A stretch of 41,016 nucleotides of DNA, taken from the NCBI GenBank assembly GCA_014238125.1, contig JABABS010000097.1:1-41016 (forward strand). Direction: 5' to 3'. The notes beneath the pieces are model-generated. The model was not told where the DNA came from. It saw only the letters and a list, made by a program, of their open reading frames with translations, and searched no databases. Origin of the DNA: Phycisphaerales bacterium (GTDB lineage Bacteria > Planctomycetota > Phycisphaerae > Phycisphaerales > SM1A02). This document shows positions 6,942-15,027 of the stretch, in pieces; the first letter of the stretch is position 1; every line of letters starts with the position of its first letter. A program made the translations under genes and the position numbers.

Positions 6942-8954
6942 TTATTTGAGCTGTCGTTTCCACCAAGAAAGAATTTCATTGAGACGATGCTTTCGTAAAT
7001 CTGGAGCACCACCGCGACTAAACCCATGACTAGTCGAACGAGGATAGCGAACAAAACGTGCTTCAATGCCGCGAAGTTTTAGTGCTGCAAATACCTGTTC
7101 CCCTTGCTCGATGTTGCATCGCAAATCTCCTTCGCTGTGAATAATAAGCATTGGTGTTTCCACCTTTCCAAAGTTACGAATCGGCGATTGTCGCCAGCGA
7201 TCTTCTGGTCTGCTCCAGAAGTTTCCGCCGAAGTAGCCATCTTCTTTATCAGCAAAGTCGCTATTGCCTCCCATTGAGACCAAGTTAGAAACGCAGCGGT
7301 CTGTAATTGCCCCGCGAAATTCATTTGTATGCCCGACAATCCAATTGGTCATGTATCCGCCGTAACTTCCGCCCATCACACCCATGTTTTTCGCGTTGAT
7401 GTTTTTGTCTTTTTGCATCATGGAAATGACCGCTTGCATATCAACCCAGTCGGCTCCGCCCCAGTCGTTGCGTATTGCTCCGCAGTAATCACGTCCGTAT
7501 CCTTTGGAACCGCGTGGGTTTGAATAGACAACGGTGTAGCCAGAAGAGGCAAGGCATTGGAACTCGTGAAAGAACGCCCAACCATATTGTGCATGTGGGC
7601 CGCCGTGAATTTGTAACACTGATGGTTTAGATTTCTTTTGTTTTGCTTCTTTTGGAGGTTTGATTATCCAACAATGGACTTTTGTTTTATCTTTACTTGT
7701 TAGCCATTTGTCCTTTGGCGTTGCAATGGCATGTTCCTGGCACCACTTTGTATTTTCAAAAGAAACTTGTTTTGTCGTTATTTTTGCGTTACCAACTTTT
7801 CCAACAAAGATTTCTGGTGGAGCAGTCGCACACCCAGTCATCATCGCGCACGACTTGCCATCACTCGCAAAACTACCTATTGAGTGGATGGCGTTTCCAG
7901 AAGTTAGTTGTTTGAACTTGCCTCCAGCTCTTGGAATAGAGCAAATATGTTCTTCTCCATGCCAGCCGATTTTTGCAAGAATATTATTTGAATCAGGCGT
8001 CCAGCCAATCCAAGCACCAAACGAAACTTCACCTGTATCGGAAAGTGTCACTGCCATGAGGCATCGATCGATATCTGATGTGATGGTTTTTGCGTTCCCT
8101 TTGGCTGCGTTTGCAACATAAAGTTCTAAGTTCTCAGTCGAATATGTCGACTCATCGCCTTCGCGCCCCGCCCATGCAAGGTATTTGCCGTTTGGCGACC
8201 AAGTGATTGCATCTTTTGGTCCTTTGGTGCAATTTGGGAGGATAGTATTATTGCTCGTTGCGATCTCGTGAATGACAATCTTTGTTGGTCTTGAGTCTGT
8301 GAGTGCGTTCTTGCTTGTATTCGTAGAAATCGCAATCTTGTCACCCTTTGGCGACCAGCAATACGAGAAGAAACCAAGGGTGTCTTTCTTCCAGATGTTT
8401 TTGTAGTTACCAGTCGTTGCATCAACAACGTAGAGTTGAAAACGAGCGTGTCCGAAGTATCCATCGCCGTCAAGGCGATACCAAGCAGATTCGGTAATGA
8501 TCGGCGGATCACTTTCTTTGTTTTCTTTTCGAATTTCTGAGGCAGCGTGTGTGTAACGTTCTTCCGTTTGTCTGTAGGACACGGCAAGGCAACATCCACG
8601 AGGTGACCATTGCATTTCACTGATTGCACCTTCTTTGAAGTTAGTCAGTTGTTGTGCTTCGCCACCATCCATATCAATAGTGAAGATTTGAGATCCTGTT
8701 TCACTTGCTCGTATAAAGGCAACTTGGTCTCCATTTGGCGACCATCTTGGCATCCCGTCTTTGCCGCCTGTTGTAAGTGCCTTTGGCTTCTTTGGACCCT
8801 TCGTTTGAGCAATCCAAATCGTCGTGTGGTTTACGCTATCTTTGACGCATTTGCGCGTGTATAAGATTTGCATACCATTTGGTGAGATTTGGGGGTTGCC
8901 AACAGATACGAGATTATCAAGTTCTTCTGGAGTTATTAGTTTTTTTGTTGCCAT
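6942..8954 (-). CDS. S9-family prolyl oligopeptidase / acylaminoacyl-peptidase
   Basis: This 670-aa serine peptidase has an N-terminal seven-bladed TolB/WD40-like propeller. Repeated WSPxGxxIA and WSPNG units run over about residues 25-400. The alpha/beta-hydrolase domain follows. The nucleophile lies in GGSYGGY near residue 529, the aspartate in HSEGDLR near 606, and the histidine in TSHGFSRGG near 642. Such enzymes cleave short peptides or remove acylated N-terminal residues. I see no signal peptide, so it is probably cytosolic and acts on imported peptides. It is divergent from the ArgE-like gene with only 32 nt between starts, suggesting shared control of a peptide-scavenging set. Confidence 0.93.
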   Translation of the reverse strand: MATKKLITPEELDNLVSVGNPQISPNGMQILYTRKCVKDSVNHTTIWIAQTKGPKKPKALTTGGKDGMPRWSPNGDQVAFIRASETGSQIFTIDMDGGEAQQLTNFKEGAISEMQWSPRGCCLAVSYRQTEERYTHAASEIRKENKESDPPIITESAWYRLDGDGYFGHARFQLYVVDATTGNYKNIWKKDTLGFFSYCWSPKGDKIAISTNTSKNALTDSRPTKIVIHEIATSNNTILPNCTKGPKDAITWSPNGKYLAWAGREGDESTYSTENLELYVANAAKGNAKTITSDIDRCLMAVTLSDTGEVSFGAWIGWTPDSNNILAKIGWHGEEHICSIPRAGGKFKQLTSGNAIHSIGSFASDGKSCAMMTGCATAPPEIFVGKVGNAKITTKQVSFENTKWCQEHAIATPKDKWLTSKDKTKVHCWIIKPPKEAKQKKSKPSVLQIHGGPHAQYGWAFFHEFQCLASSGYTVVYSNPRGSKGYGRDYCGAIRNDWGGADWVDMQAVISMMQKDKNINAKNMGVMGGSYGGYMTNWIVGHTNEFRGAITDRCVSNLVSMGGNSDFADKEDGYFGGNFWSRPEDRWRQSPIRNFGKVETPMLIIHSEGDLRCNIEQGEQVFAALKLRGIEARFVRYPRSTSHGFSRGGAPDLRKHRLNEILSWWKRQLK

Positions 8955-8986
8955 AAAACGTATCGTATCGTTTACTCTATCGAAAG

Positions 8987-10117
8987 ATGGAGCTCAAACA
9001 ACTTCTTGCTGATTTAATTTCAATTGACTCAACCAGTTCGCTCAGTAATGAGCCAGTGGTTACGTATATAGAGCAGTACTTTGAAGGGAGCAATGTCTTG
9101 TGTCACCGACTTCCTGCACACGAAGATGGAAAATTTAATCTCTTGCTTGTAAAGGGTGAACCATCTGAAAAAGGACTCACGCTTTGCGGGCACATGGACA
9201 CTGTTCCAGCCTCACCCGGAAGGTGGAAAAGTGATCCTTGGGAGTTATCTAAGCGTGACGACAAATGGTTTGCCCGTGGCTCATGCGACATGAAAGGGTT
9301 TGTGGCTATCGCTTTGCAAGCAATCGAACGTGCAGAAGTACAAAATGGTTGCCTTGCAGTGTTACTTGTCTGCGATGAAGAACTTGGTTCGTTTGGAGCT
9401 AAATATGTCCTTGAGAACGGACTTCCAGTTCCAATTCCAAAACAAGTCATTATTGGCGAGCCAACTTCCTTGCAAGTTGTTCGCCTTCATAAAGGCCACT
9501 TGAGTATGAAAGTATCGATTGAAGGTGTACCTGCGCACACAGGTTCTCCGCATCTTGGGAAGAACTCGCTTGTTCAAGGGGGTAAAGTAATTTGCGAACT
9601 GAGCGAACTTTCAAAACAATATGAAACACTGCACACCGATTGCAGTAAGCACTTTTCAGATGTAGCAAAGTTTCCAGTGCTTTCTATAGCGACTGCCCAA
9701 AGCGGCACAGCAATCAACGTAGTGCCGGATTCTTTTGAACTTGGTATAGGAATGCGATTGCTCCCAGATCAAAATAAAGACGAAGTAATTGCAAAAATAA
9801 GAGACGTAATCGGTATCGTTTGCGATTTGCCTTGGGCACTTGAAGAACTAGGTGATAATCCAACTATGCTCACTCCCGAAAATTCCCCAGTGAATCTGTG
9901 GCTTTGTGAATACATTGGACAAGAGGAGAGCATCGGTGTTTCGTATGGAACCGATGGTGGCTATCTTTCTCGTGGTGGATTCGAGTGTGTCTTATATGGC
10001 CCAGGTGATATTGCAGTTGCGCACAAACCAGATGAGTATGTTCCAATTGCAGAGATGAATACATGCGCACAGGCTATTGATGTGGCTATTGAGCACTTTT
10101 GCGGAGGAAGCGAATGA
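8987..10117 (+). CDS. M20-family deacylase, ArgE type
   Basis: This 376-aa M20 metallopeptidase follows the acetylornithine deacetylase pattern. The first zinc ligand is in GHMDTVP (H69, with D71), the bridging aspartate is in GSCDMKG (D101), and the catalytic and metal glutamates are E131 and E132. The dimerisation insert is the HKGHLSMKVSIEGVPAHTGSPH region. ArgE hydrolyses N-acetyl-L-ornithine, but the family also removes other N-acyl groups. The stop overlaps the hutF start by 4 nt (ATGA). HutF makes N-formylglutamate, so this protein could be the missing N-formylglutamate deformylase. That is inference; plain N-acetyl amino acid deacylation is the safer reading. Confidence 0.88.
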   Translation: MELKQLLADLISIDSTSSLSNEPVVTYIEQYFEGSNVLCHRLPAHEDGKFNLLLVKGEPSEKGLTLCGHMDTVPASPGRWKSDPWELSKRDDKWFARGSCDMKGFVAIALQAIERAEVQNGCLAVLLVCDEELGSFGAKYVLENGLPVPIPKQVIIGEPTSLQVVRLHKGHLSMKVSIEGVPAHTGSPHLGKNSLVQGGKVICELSELSKQYETLHTDCSKHFSDVAKFPVLSIATAQSGTAINVVPDSFELGIGMRLLPDQNKDEVIAKIRDVIGIVCDLPWALEELGDNPTMLTPENSPVNLWLCEYIGQEESIGVSYGTDGGYLSRGGFECVLYGPGDIAVAHKPDEYVPIAEMNTCAQAIDVAIEHFCGGSE

Positions 10118-11367
10118 CCGTTTATAACCCAGAACTTGTTTGGATCGACGGCAAGTTTTCTTCTAGAAAAAGTATTACAGTAGAGAACGGAATCATTGCA
10201 AGTATTGGCGAAGGGGATAATTCTGATAAAGGTGCGTTTCTTCCGGGTTTTGTCAACGCACATAGCCATGCATTTCAGCGGGGGCTTCGGGGCAGGGGAG
10301 AAAACTTTGAAAAGAACAACTTAGGGGGTTTTTGGGGATGGCGTGAGGAAATGTACAAGTTGGTTGACGAGTTAACTCTAGACGAGTTCCGAGGACTGTG
10401 CGTGCAATCTTTTGCAGAGATGCGCCAAGCAGGAATTACAACTGTGGGAGAGTTCCATTATTTTCATCATGACAAGGAAAATGATTTCGCCTTGGACAGG
10501 GCAGTACTTGAAGCTGCAAGCGAAGTAGGCATTCGTATAGTTCTGCTTCATGCGTTTTACCAACATGGTGGCCCGCAAAAGGAGCAACTCTCGGGTGGGC
10601 AAAAACGCTTTGCAACAGGATCACTCGATACCTGGTGTGAACGAGTTGATGAACTAGCAAAACTTGTTGATGGATCAATGCAACGCATCGGGACCGTTGC
10701 CCACTCCGTTCGAGCAGTCGATATTGAAACAATCAAAGAAATTGCAGTTGGTTCTCTCCAGCGTGGTATGCCAATGCATATTCACTTGGAAGAACAAAGG
10801 CAAGAAATTGAAGCATGTCTTGAATCTCATGGCGTAACACCTATGGCACTTTTGAATGATGCAATAGATGTGTCACCTATGGTCACGGCGGTACATTGTA
10901 CCCATACTGCTGCTGCTGATATGGAACAGTGGTTGTCTTCAGGTGGCAATGTTTGCTTGTGCCCGCTTACCGAGGCAAATTTAGCAGACGGCATTTGTGA
11001 TATGCACCGAATTGTAAAGCAGGGTGGTTGTGTTTCACTGGGAACCGATTCAAACGCGCGGATTTCAATGCTCGAAGAAATGCGTTGGCTTGAATATGCA
11101 CAGCGACTTCACAGAGAAGAGCGCGGCGTGTGTGTAGATAGTTCTGGTTCGATGGCAAGCTATCTTATTGACGCTGCTTCAAAAAATGGCGCTCGTTGTT
11201 TAGGACTTCCCGCCGGTGAAATTGCAGTTGGAAAACTTGCTGACTTTACAGTTGTTGACTTAGAGCATCCCCAACTTTCGGGTGGAACTCCTGAAACACT
11301 CGGGGCTGCGCTTTGTTGCGGAGCAGATAATTCTGTAATTGCGAAAACTATTGTTGCAATGAAGTAA
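10114..11367 (+). CDS. hutF: Formimidoylglutamate deiminase
   Basis: This is a 417-aa amidohydrolase of the HutF type. Metal-binding histidines lie in VNAHSHAFQRGLRG (H50, H52). The family-specific GGFWGWREEMY follows, then HIHLEEQ, VHCTH and the catalytic aspartate in LGTDSNARISMLEEMRW. HutF converts N-formimidoyl-L-glutamate to N-formyl-L-glutamate plus ammonia in the five-step histidine route. I chose the ATG at 10114, which has a GGAGG Shine-Dalgarno 6 nt upstream and overlaps the preceding stop by 4 nt; a longer start at 10099 would lose this. No hutH, hutU, hutI or hutG is in the window. The 3' end overlaps the convergent TPR-sulfotransferase by 20 nt. Confidence 0.9.
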   Translation: MTVYNPELVWIDGKFSSRKSITVENGIIASIGEGDNSDKGAFLPGFVNAHSHAFQRGLRGRGENFEKNNLGGFWGWREEMYKLVDELTLDEFRGLCVQSFAEMRQAGITTVGEFHYFHHDKENDFALDRAVLEAASEVGIRIVLLHAFYQHGGPQKEQLSGGQKRFATGSLDTWCERVDELAKLVDGSMQRIGTVAHSVRAVDIETIKEIAVGSLQRGMPMHIHLEEQRQEIEACLESHGVTPMALLNDAIDVSPMVTAVHCTHTAAADMEQWLSSGGNVCLCPLTEANLADGICDMHRIVKQGGCVSLGTDSNARISMLEEMRWLEYAQRLHREERGVCVDSSGSMASYLIDAASKNGARCLGLPAGEIAVGKLADFTVVDLEHPQLSGGTPETLGAALCCGADNSVIAKTIVAMK

Positions 11368-13036
11368 GTTCGCCCAGATGCGACTCAAAATGCTTGTGTC
11401 TTCCAACAGAAGAACTGTAAATTGGTCTGCGGACTTGGTCGGCACTTGGAGTAACAGCGATTCTTCGGACATTGTAAAACTCTAGGCACGCTGGGTCGAA
11501 CTTTACGTCTATGTGTTCTAGTACGCCGCGTACGGTACCTTGAAGGTCTTCGACGAGTGATTCGTAGGACACTTCGTATATTCGGTTTGGAAGAAGCGTG
11601 TTCCAGTGCTCCATAACTCGTTGGTATTGTTTGTACACGCCAGCTAAATCACTCAAATCACTTGTATATGCGTGGTTTGCAGTAAATGAATTTGAATAAC
11701 ATGAAACACAGGTATCGAGTGGATTACGCGTGGTATGAATAATTATTGCTTTTGGAAACAACCTGTGTATCAAGCCGACATGTAGATAGTTTGAAGGGAG
11801 TTTGTCTGTGCAAAATGTGTTGTCACTTCGTAATCGGTCAAGATATTGTTGTGGCCAATTTTTATTTGGCTCTGAAACGCATTTTGGATAGGGCGATTCG
11901 TTTGCGAAACGGAGCATTTGATCCACTTCGCCTGCTGCATCAATCTGTGGATGCGCGCCGAGAATTTGTTCTAAGAGCGTAGTGCCACTTCGGTACATAC
12001 CGATAATGAAAATGGGTTGTTTCGAATTGGAAAGTCCAGCATCAGTTGAGGGTGTTTCAATAATTGAGTTTACAAATTTGATGTGAGAATCTAAATCAAA
12101 TTTGCCGCCATGAAGTTTATTTGCTTTTTTCCAGCAGCTCCATGCCTCATCATACCGTTCTAGTTCATCAAGTACTCGGCCTTTGTGCATAAGCAAGTTT
12201 GATTGATGATAAGGAGAAAGAGAAGGAGATAAGACGGAATCAATTGCTGAAATTGCTCGGTTTGGCTTTTCTAATTTTCTTGCAATACGCACTTTTGCTA
12301 ATGCAACAAGTACAGAATTAGAATTTGGGGAATCGAGGAGAAATTTTTCTGCTTCTTGAGTTTTGCCAAGTGATACAAGTACTTCTGCCATTCCTGCAAT
12401 TGCTTCTTCGAGAGATGGATCAAAAGCAAGAGCCCTCTCGTAAGATGAAAACGCTTCTTTAAAATTACCATTGAGCCTGTGTGCAGTAGCAAGCGTTGCA
12501 TGAGGCTGCGCTTCATGTTCTTGCAATGAAATGAGCTTTGTTGCAAATTTTAATGGAACAGGTAAAGTGCCTGAACTATTGACAGCCATTGAAAGAAGTT
12601 TCCATGCCTCTATATTTTCAGGATCTGTATCAATTGCTTGTTCAATTGCAATTCCTGCTTCGGTGGCTAAGCCACGAGCCAGACACATTTTTGCATAGAA
12701 AATTGCAATTGTCATATCATTTGGTTTTGCATTTTGGGCTTTTGCTGCAATTTCCATTGCTTTGTCACCTTTGCCCGCTTGATCAAGAGTGAGAGCAAGT
12801 TCAGCTAAAATCACAGGGTCATTTCCTGAAATTTGTTTGGCAACCATAAACCACTCAATAGCGGCTTTGAGATTTCGACGATCTCGTTCGAGCATACCTA
12901 AAATTCGCAATAGTGTGAGATCGTTTGGGTTTGCCTTAAGCAGTTGGCGGTAAATTTTTTCGGCTTGAGGATACTTCCCAGCCGAGTGAAATTTGCCTGC
13001 CTTTGCGATGAGTTGTTGCCCTGTTGATTGCGCCAT
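11348..13036 (-). CDS. TPR-repeat sulfotransferase
   Basis: This 562-aa protein has two parts. Residues 1-300 are tetratricopeptide repeats, recognisable by units such as GKYPQAEKIYRQLLKANPND and SYERALAFDPSLEEA. From about residue 335 there is a PAPS-dependent sulfotransferase domain: the 5'-phosphosulfate loop is in IGMYRSGTTLLEQILGAHP, and THTTRNPLD-like residues (IIHTTRNPLDTCVSCY) form the 3'-phosphate-binding segment. Planctomycetes often have such fusions, whose acceptors are mostly unknown; proteins or glycans are possible. No signal peptide is visible. It is divergent from the ABC-F gene across 32 nt. Domain assignment is firm; the acceptor cannot be inferred. Confidence 0.88.
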   Translation of the reverse strand: MAQSTGQQLIAKAGKFHSAGKYPQAEKIYRQLLKANPNDLTLLRILGMLERDRRNLKAAIEWFMVAKQISGNDPVILAELALTLDQAGKGDKAMEIAAKAQNAKPNDMTIAIFYAKMCLARGLATEAGIAIEQAIDTDPENIEAWKLLSMAVNSSGTLPVPLKFATKLISLQEHEAQPHATLATAHRLNGNFKEAFSSYERALAFDPSLEEAIAGMAEVLVSLGKTQEAEKFLLDSPNSNSVLVALAKVRIARKLEKPNRAISAIDSVLSPSLSPYHQSNLLMHKGRVLDELERYDEAWSCWKKANKLHGGKFDLDSHIKFVNSIIETPSTDAGLSNSKQPIFIIGMYRSGTTLLEQILGAHPQIDAAGEVDQMLRFANESPYPKCVSEPNKNWPQQYLDRLRSDNTFCTDKLPSNYLHVGLIHRLFPKAIIIHTTRNPLDTCVSCYSNSFTANHAYTSDLSDLAGVYKQYQRVMEHWNTLLPNRIYEVSYESLVEDLQGTVRGVLEHIDVKFDPACLEFYNVRRIAVTPSADQVRRPIYSSSVGRHKHFESHLGELTSLQQ

Positions 13037-13068
13037 AAGTTGGCAGGATACAAGTAGAATGCTCTCTT

Positions 13069-14862
13069 ATGGCAAATTTACTTTCAGCTCGTACGATTTC
13101 GAAGTCCTTTTCGACACGACATCTCTTTGAAGGAGTTACATTGCATCTTCAAGAATCCGAGAGGCTCGGAATTATTGGTCCAAATGGAGCTGGCAAATCG
13201 ACTCTTTTGAAAATTTTAGCAGGGCTTGAAACCGCCGATTCAGGTGAAATTACCAAAAAGCGAGCGTTGCGTCTCTGGTATGTCCCGCAAGAGTCTAAAT
13301 TTCTACCTGACAAAACACCACTCCAAGCGGTAGTTGAGTCCATTGGTGGAGATGAGATTGAAGCAGAAGTAGGTGCATCGATTGCTCTTTCAAAATTAGG
13401 TTTCGAGAAATTTGATCAACCATTTGGCGAGTTATCTGGTGGATGGCAAAAACGGGTAGCGATGGCTTGTGGTCTTGTGCATAATCCCGAAGTGATGTTG
13501 CTTGATGAACCAACGAATCATCTTGACTTAGAAGCAGTGGAGTGGTTAGAGGAGTTTGTAAAGAACGCCCACATATCGATGTTGTTTGTGACGCATGACC
13601 GGCGTTTTTTGGAAAACTGCGCATCACGTATTTTAGAATTGGCCTCATCGTATCCCGATGGGGCGTTTGAAGTAAATGGAAATTACTCAGAATTCGTTCG
13701 CCGCAAAGAAGCTTTTTTAATCTCACAAGAGGCTGAGGAGTCTGCACTTGCCAATAAAGTCCGTCGCGATACCGCATGGCTTAGACAGGGGATTCAAGGA
13801 AGGCAAACAAGGAACAAAACGCAAGTTCGAGATACTGCTTCTCGAAGAGCTGAACTAAAGTCAATCACAGCAAGAAATTTATCACCTGCAAAACGTGCTG
13901 GAATTAACTTTGATGCAGTTGGGCGCAAAACTAACAAGTTGCTTGTTATGCACAGTGTAGAAAAATCTATGGGCGATAAATTTCTTTTCGGAGAATTGGA
14001 TCTAGAATTAACACCCGGAAGAAGAATTGGATTGGTAGGGCCCAACGGCTCTGGAAAAACCACGTTGCTTCGACTCATAAATGGCGAGTTAGAACCAGAC
14101 AGCGGGACAATAAAGAGAGCAGACAATCTTCGGGTTGTAACAGCAAGCCAGCACCGTCTAGATCTTGATCCAAATATAACTTTACAAGATACTCTTTGCC
14201 CAGTTGGAGAGATGGTTGAATACATGGGCAGAGAAATACACGTTTCTGGTTGGGCGGATCGATTCCTCTTTACGCGAGAACAACTCGGCACCCTAGTTGG
14301 CTCTCTTTCTGGAGGTGAGCAAGCGAGGATACAGATCGCTTCTTTGATGTTGCAACCAGCAGATATTTTATTGCTTGATGAACCGACAAACGATTTAGAT
14401 ATTCCGACTCTTGAAGTGCTTGAAGAAGCATTGCTTGATTTTCCTGGGGCGATTTTGCTCATAACACACGATCGTTTTATGCTGAACCGAATCGCAACGG
14501 AATATTTAGCACTTGATGGTCAGGGGCATGCCAAAGAATTTGCGGGCTTTGAAATGTGGCAAGAGTGGCATTTGCATAAGATTTCTTCCAGGAGTAAGAA
14601 AACTACCTCCGAGGCAATTAAATCTCGCCAGAAAAGTACGCCTGTGAAGTTGAGTTACAACTTGCAGCGAGAATTTGATGGGATGGAACAAGCAATTGCA
14701 GAAGCAGAAGCTGAAGTTGAACGAACTGAAGCGATTGCCAATGACGAAAATATTATGGTTGATCATAAAAAACACTCACTGGCATGTGCAGATGTTGCAA
14801 GTGCGCATGAAAGGGTTAGAGAGTTATATAACCGCTGGGCAGAGTTAGAGGGAATGCAGTGA
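13069..14862 (+). CDS. ABC-F family ATPase (Uup/EttA-like)
   Basis: This 597-aa protein has two ABC domains and no membrane segments. Domain 1 has Walker A GPNGAGKST (37-45), signature LSGGW and Walker B VMLLDEPTNHLD. Domain 2 has GPNGSGKTT, LSGGEQ and ILLLDEPTNDLD. A basic linker with many Arg and Lys residues joins them. The C-terminal 90 residues form a predicted coiled coil (the MEQAIAEAEAEVERTEAI region), as in Uup. ABC-F proteins act on the ribosome or on branched DNA intermediates, not as transporters. The ATG at 13069 sits 32 nt from the divergent TPR-sulfotransferase start. The subfamily within ABC-F is not certain. Confidence 0.93.
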   Translation: MANLLSARTISKSFSTRHLFEGVTLHLQESERLGIIGPNGAGKSTLLKILAGLETADSGEITKKRALRLWYVPQESKFLPDKTPLQAVVESIGGDEIEAEVGASIALSKLGFEKFDQPFGELSGGWQKRVAMACGLVHNPEVMLLDEPTNHLDLEAVEWLEEFVKNAHISMLFVTHDRRFLENCASRILELASSYPDGAFEVNGNYSEFVRRKEAFLISQEAEESALANKVRRDTAWLRQGIQGRQTRNKTQVRDTASRRAELKSITARNLSPAKRAGINFDAVGRKTNKLLVMHSVEKSMGDKFLFGELDLELTPGRRIGLVGPNGSGKTTLLRLINGELEPDSGTIKRADNLRVVTASQHRLDLDPNITLQDTLCPVGEMVEYMGREIHVSGWADRFLFTREQLGTLVGSLSGGEQARIQIASLMLQPADILLLDEPTNDLDIPTLEVLEEALLDFPGAILLITHDRFMLNRIATEYLALDGQGHAKEFAGFEMWQEWHLHKISSRSKKTTSEAIKSRQKSTPVKLSYNLQREFDGMEQAIAEAEAEVERTEAIANDENIMVDHKKHSLACADVASAHERVRELYNRWAELEGMQ

Positions 14863-14864
14863 TT

Positions 14865-15000
14865 GTGCTAGTCATCGTCGTTACTTGTTCCACTCTCGGT
14901 TCAACCGAACCAGTTCCGTTCAAAAGAAAATGACGAAAGTGCGAAATTTAATGCGTCCGTGATGAGCCTTGTTCAAATTGAGCAACTTCTCATACATCTA
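14865..15000 (+). pseudogene. Possible frameshifted small secreted-protein remnant
   Basis: A GTG at 14865 opens a frame that reads as a hydrophobic leader (VLVIVVTCSTLGSTEPVPF) and stops after 22 codons at a TGA. One base later, across a run of A residues near 14922-14930, a second frame continues with a protein-like segment (ENDESAKFNASV and LVQIEQLLIHL) to a stop ending about base 15000. The two halves together look like a short exported peptide of about 45 residues broken by a frameshift. No homologue is recognised, and chance is a real possibility. Otherwise this 165-nt gap shows only a short CGGTT/AACCG inverted repeat near 14897-14907. Confidence 0.2.
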
Positions 15001-15027
15001 TAGAACAATTGACTTGTCAAGAAATAA

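Noticed and set aside
13794-14462. Long minus-strand frame opposite the ABC-F gene
   Set aside because: It mirrors a well-supported coding frame, is rich in Ser and Arg as antisense frames are, and has no recognisable motif.
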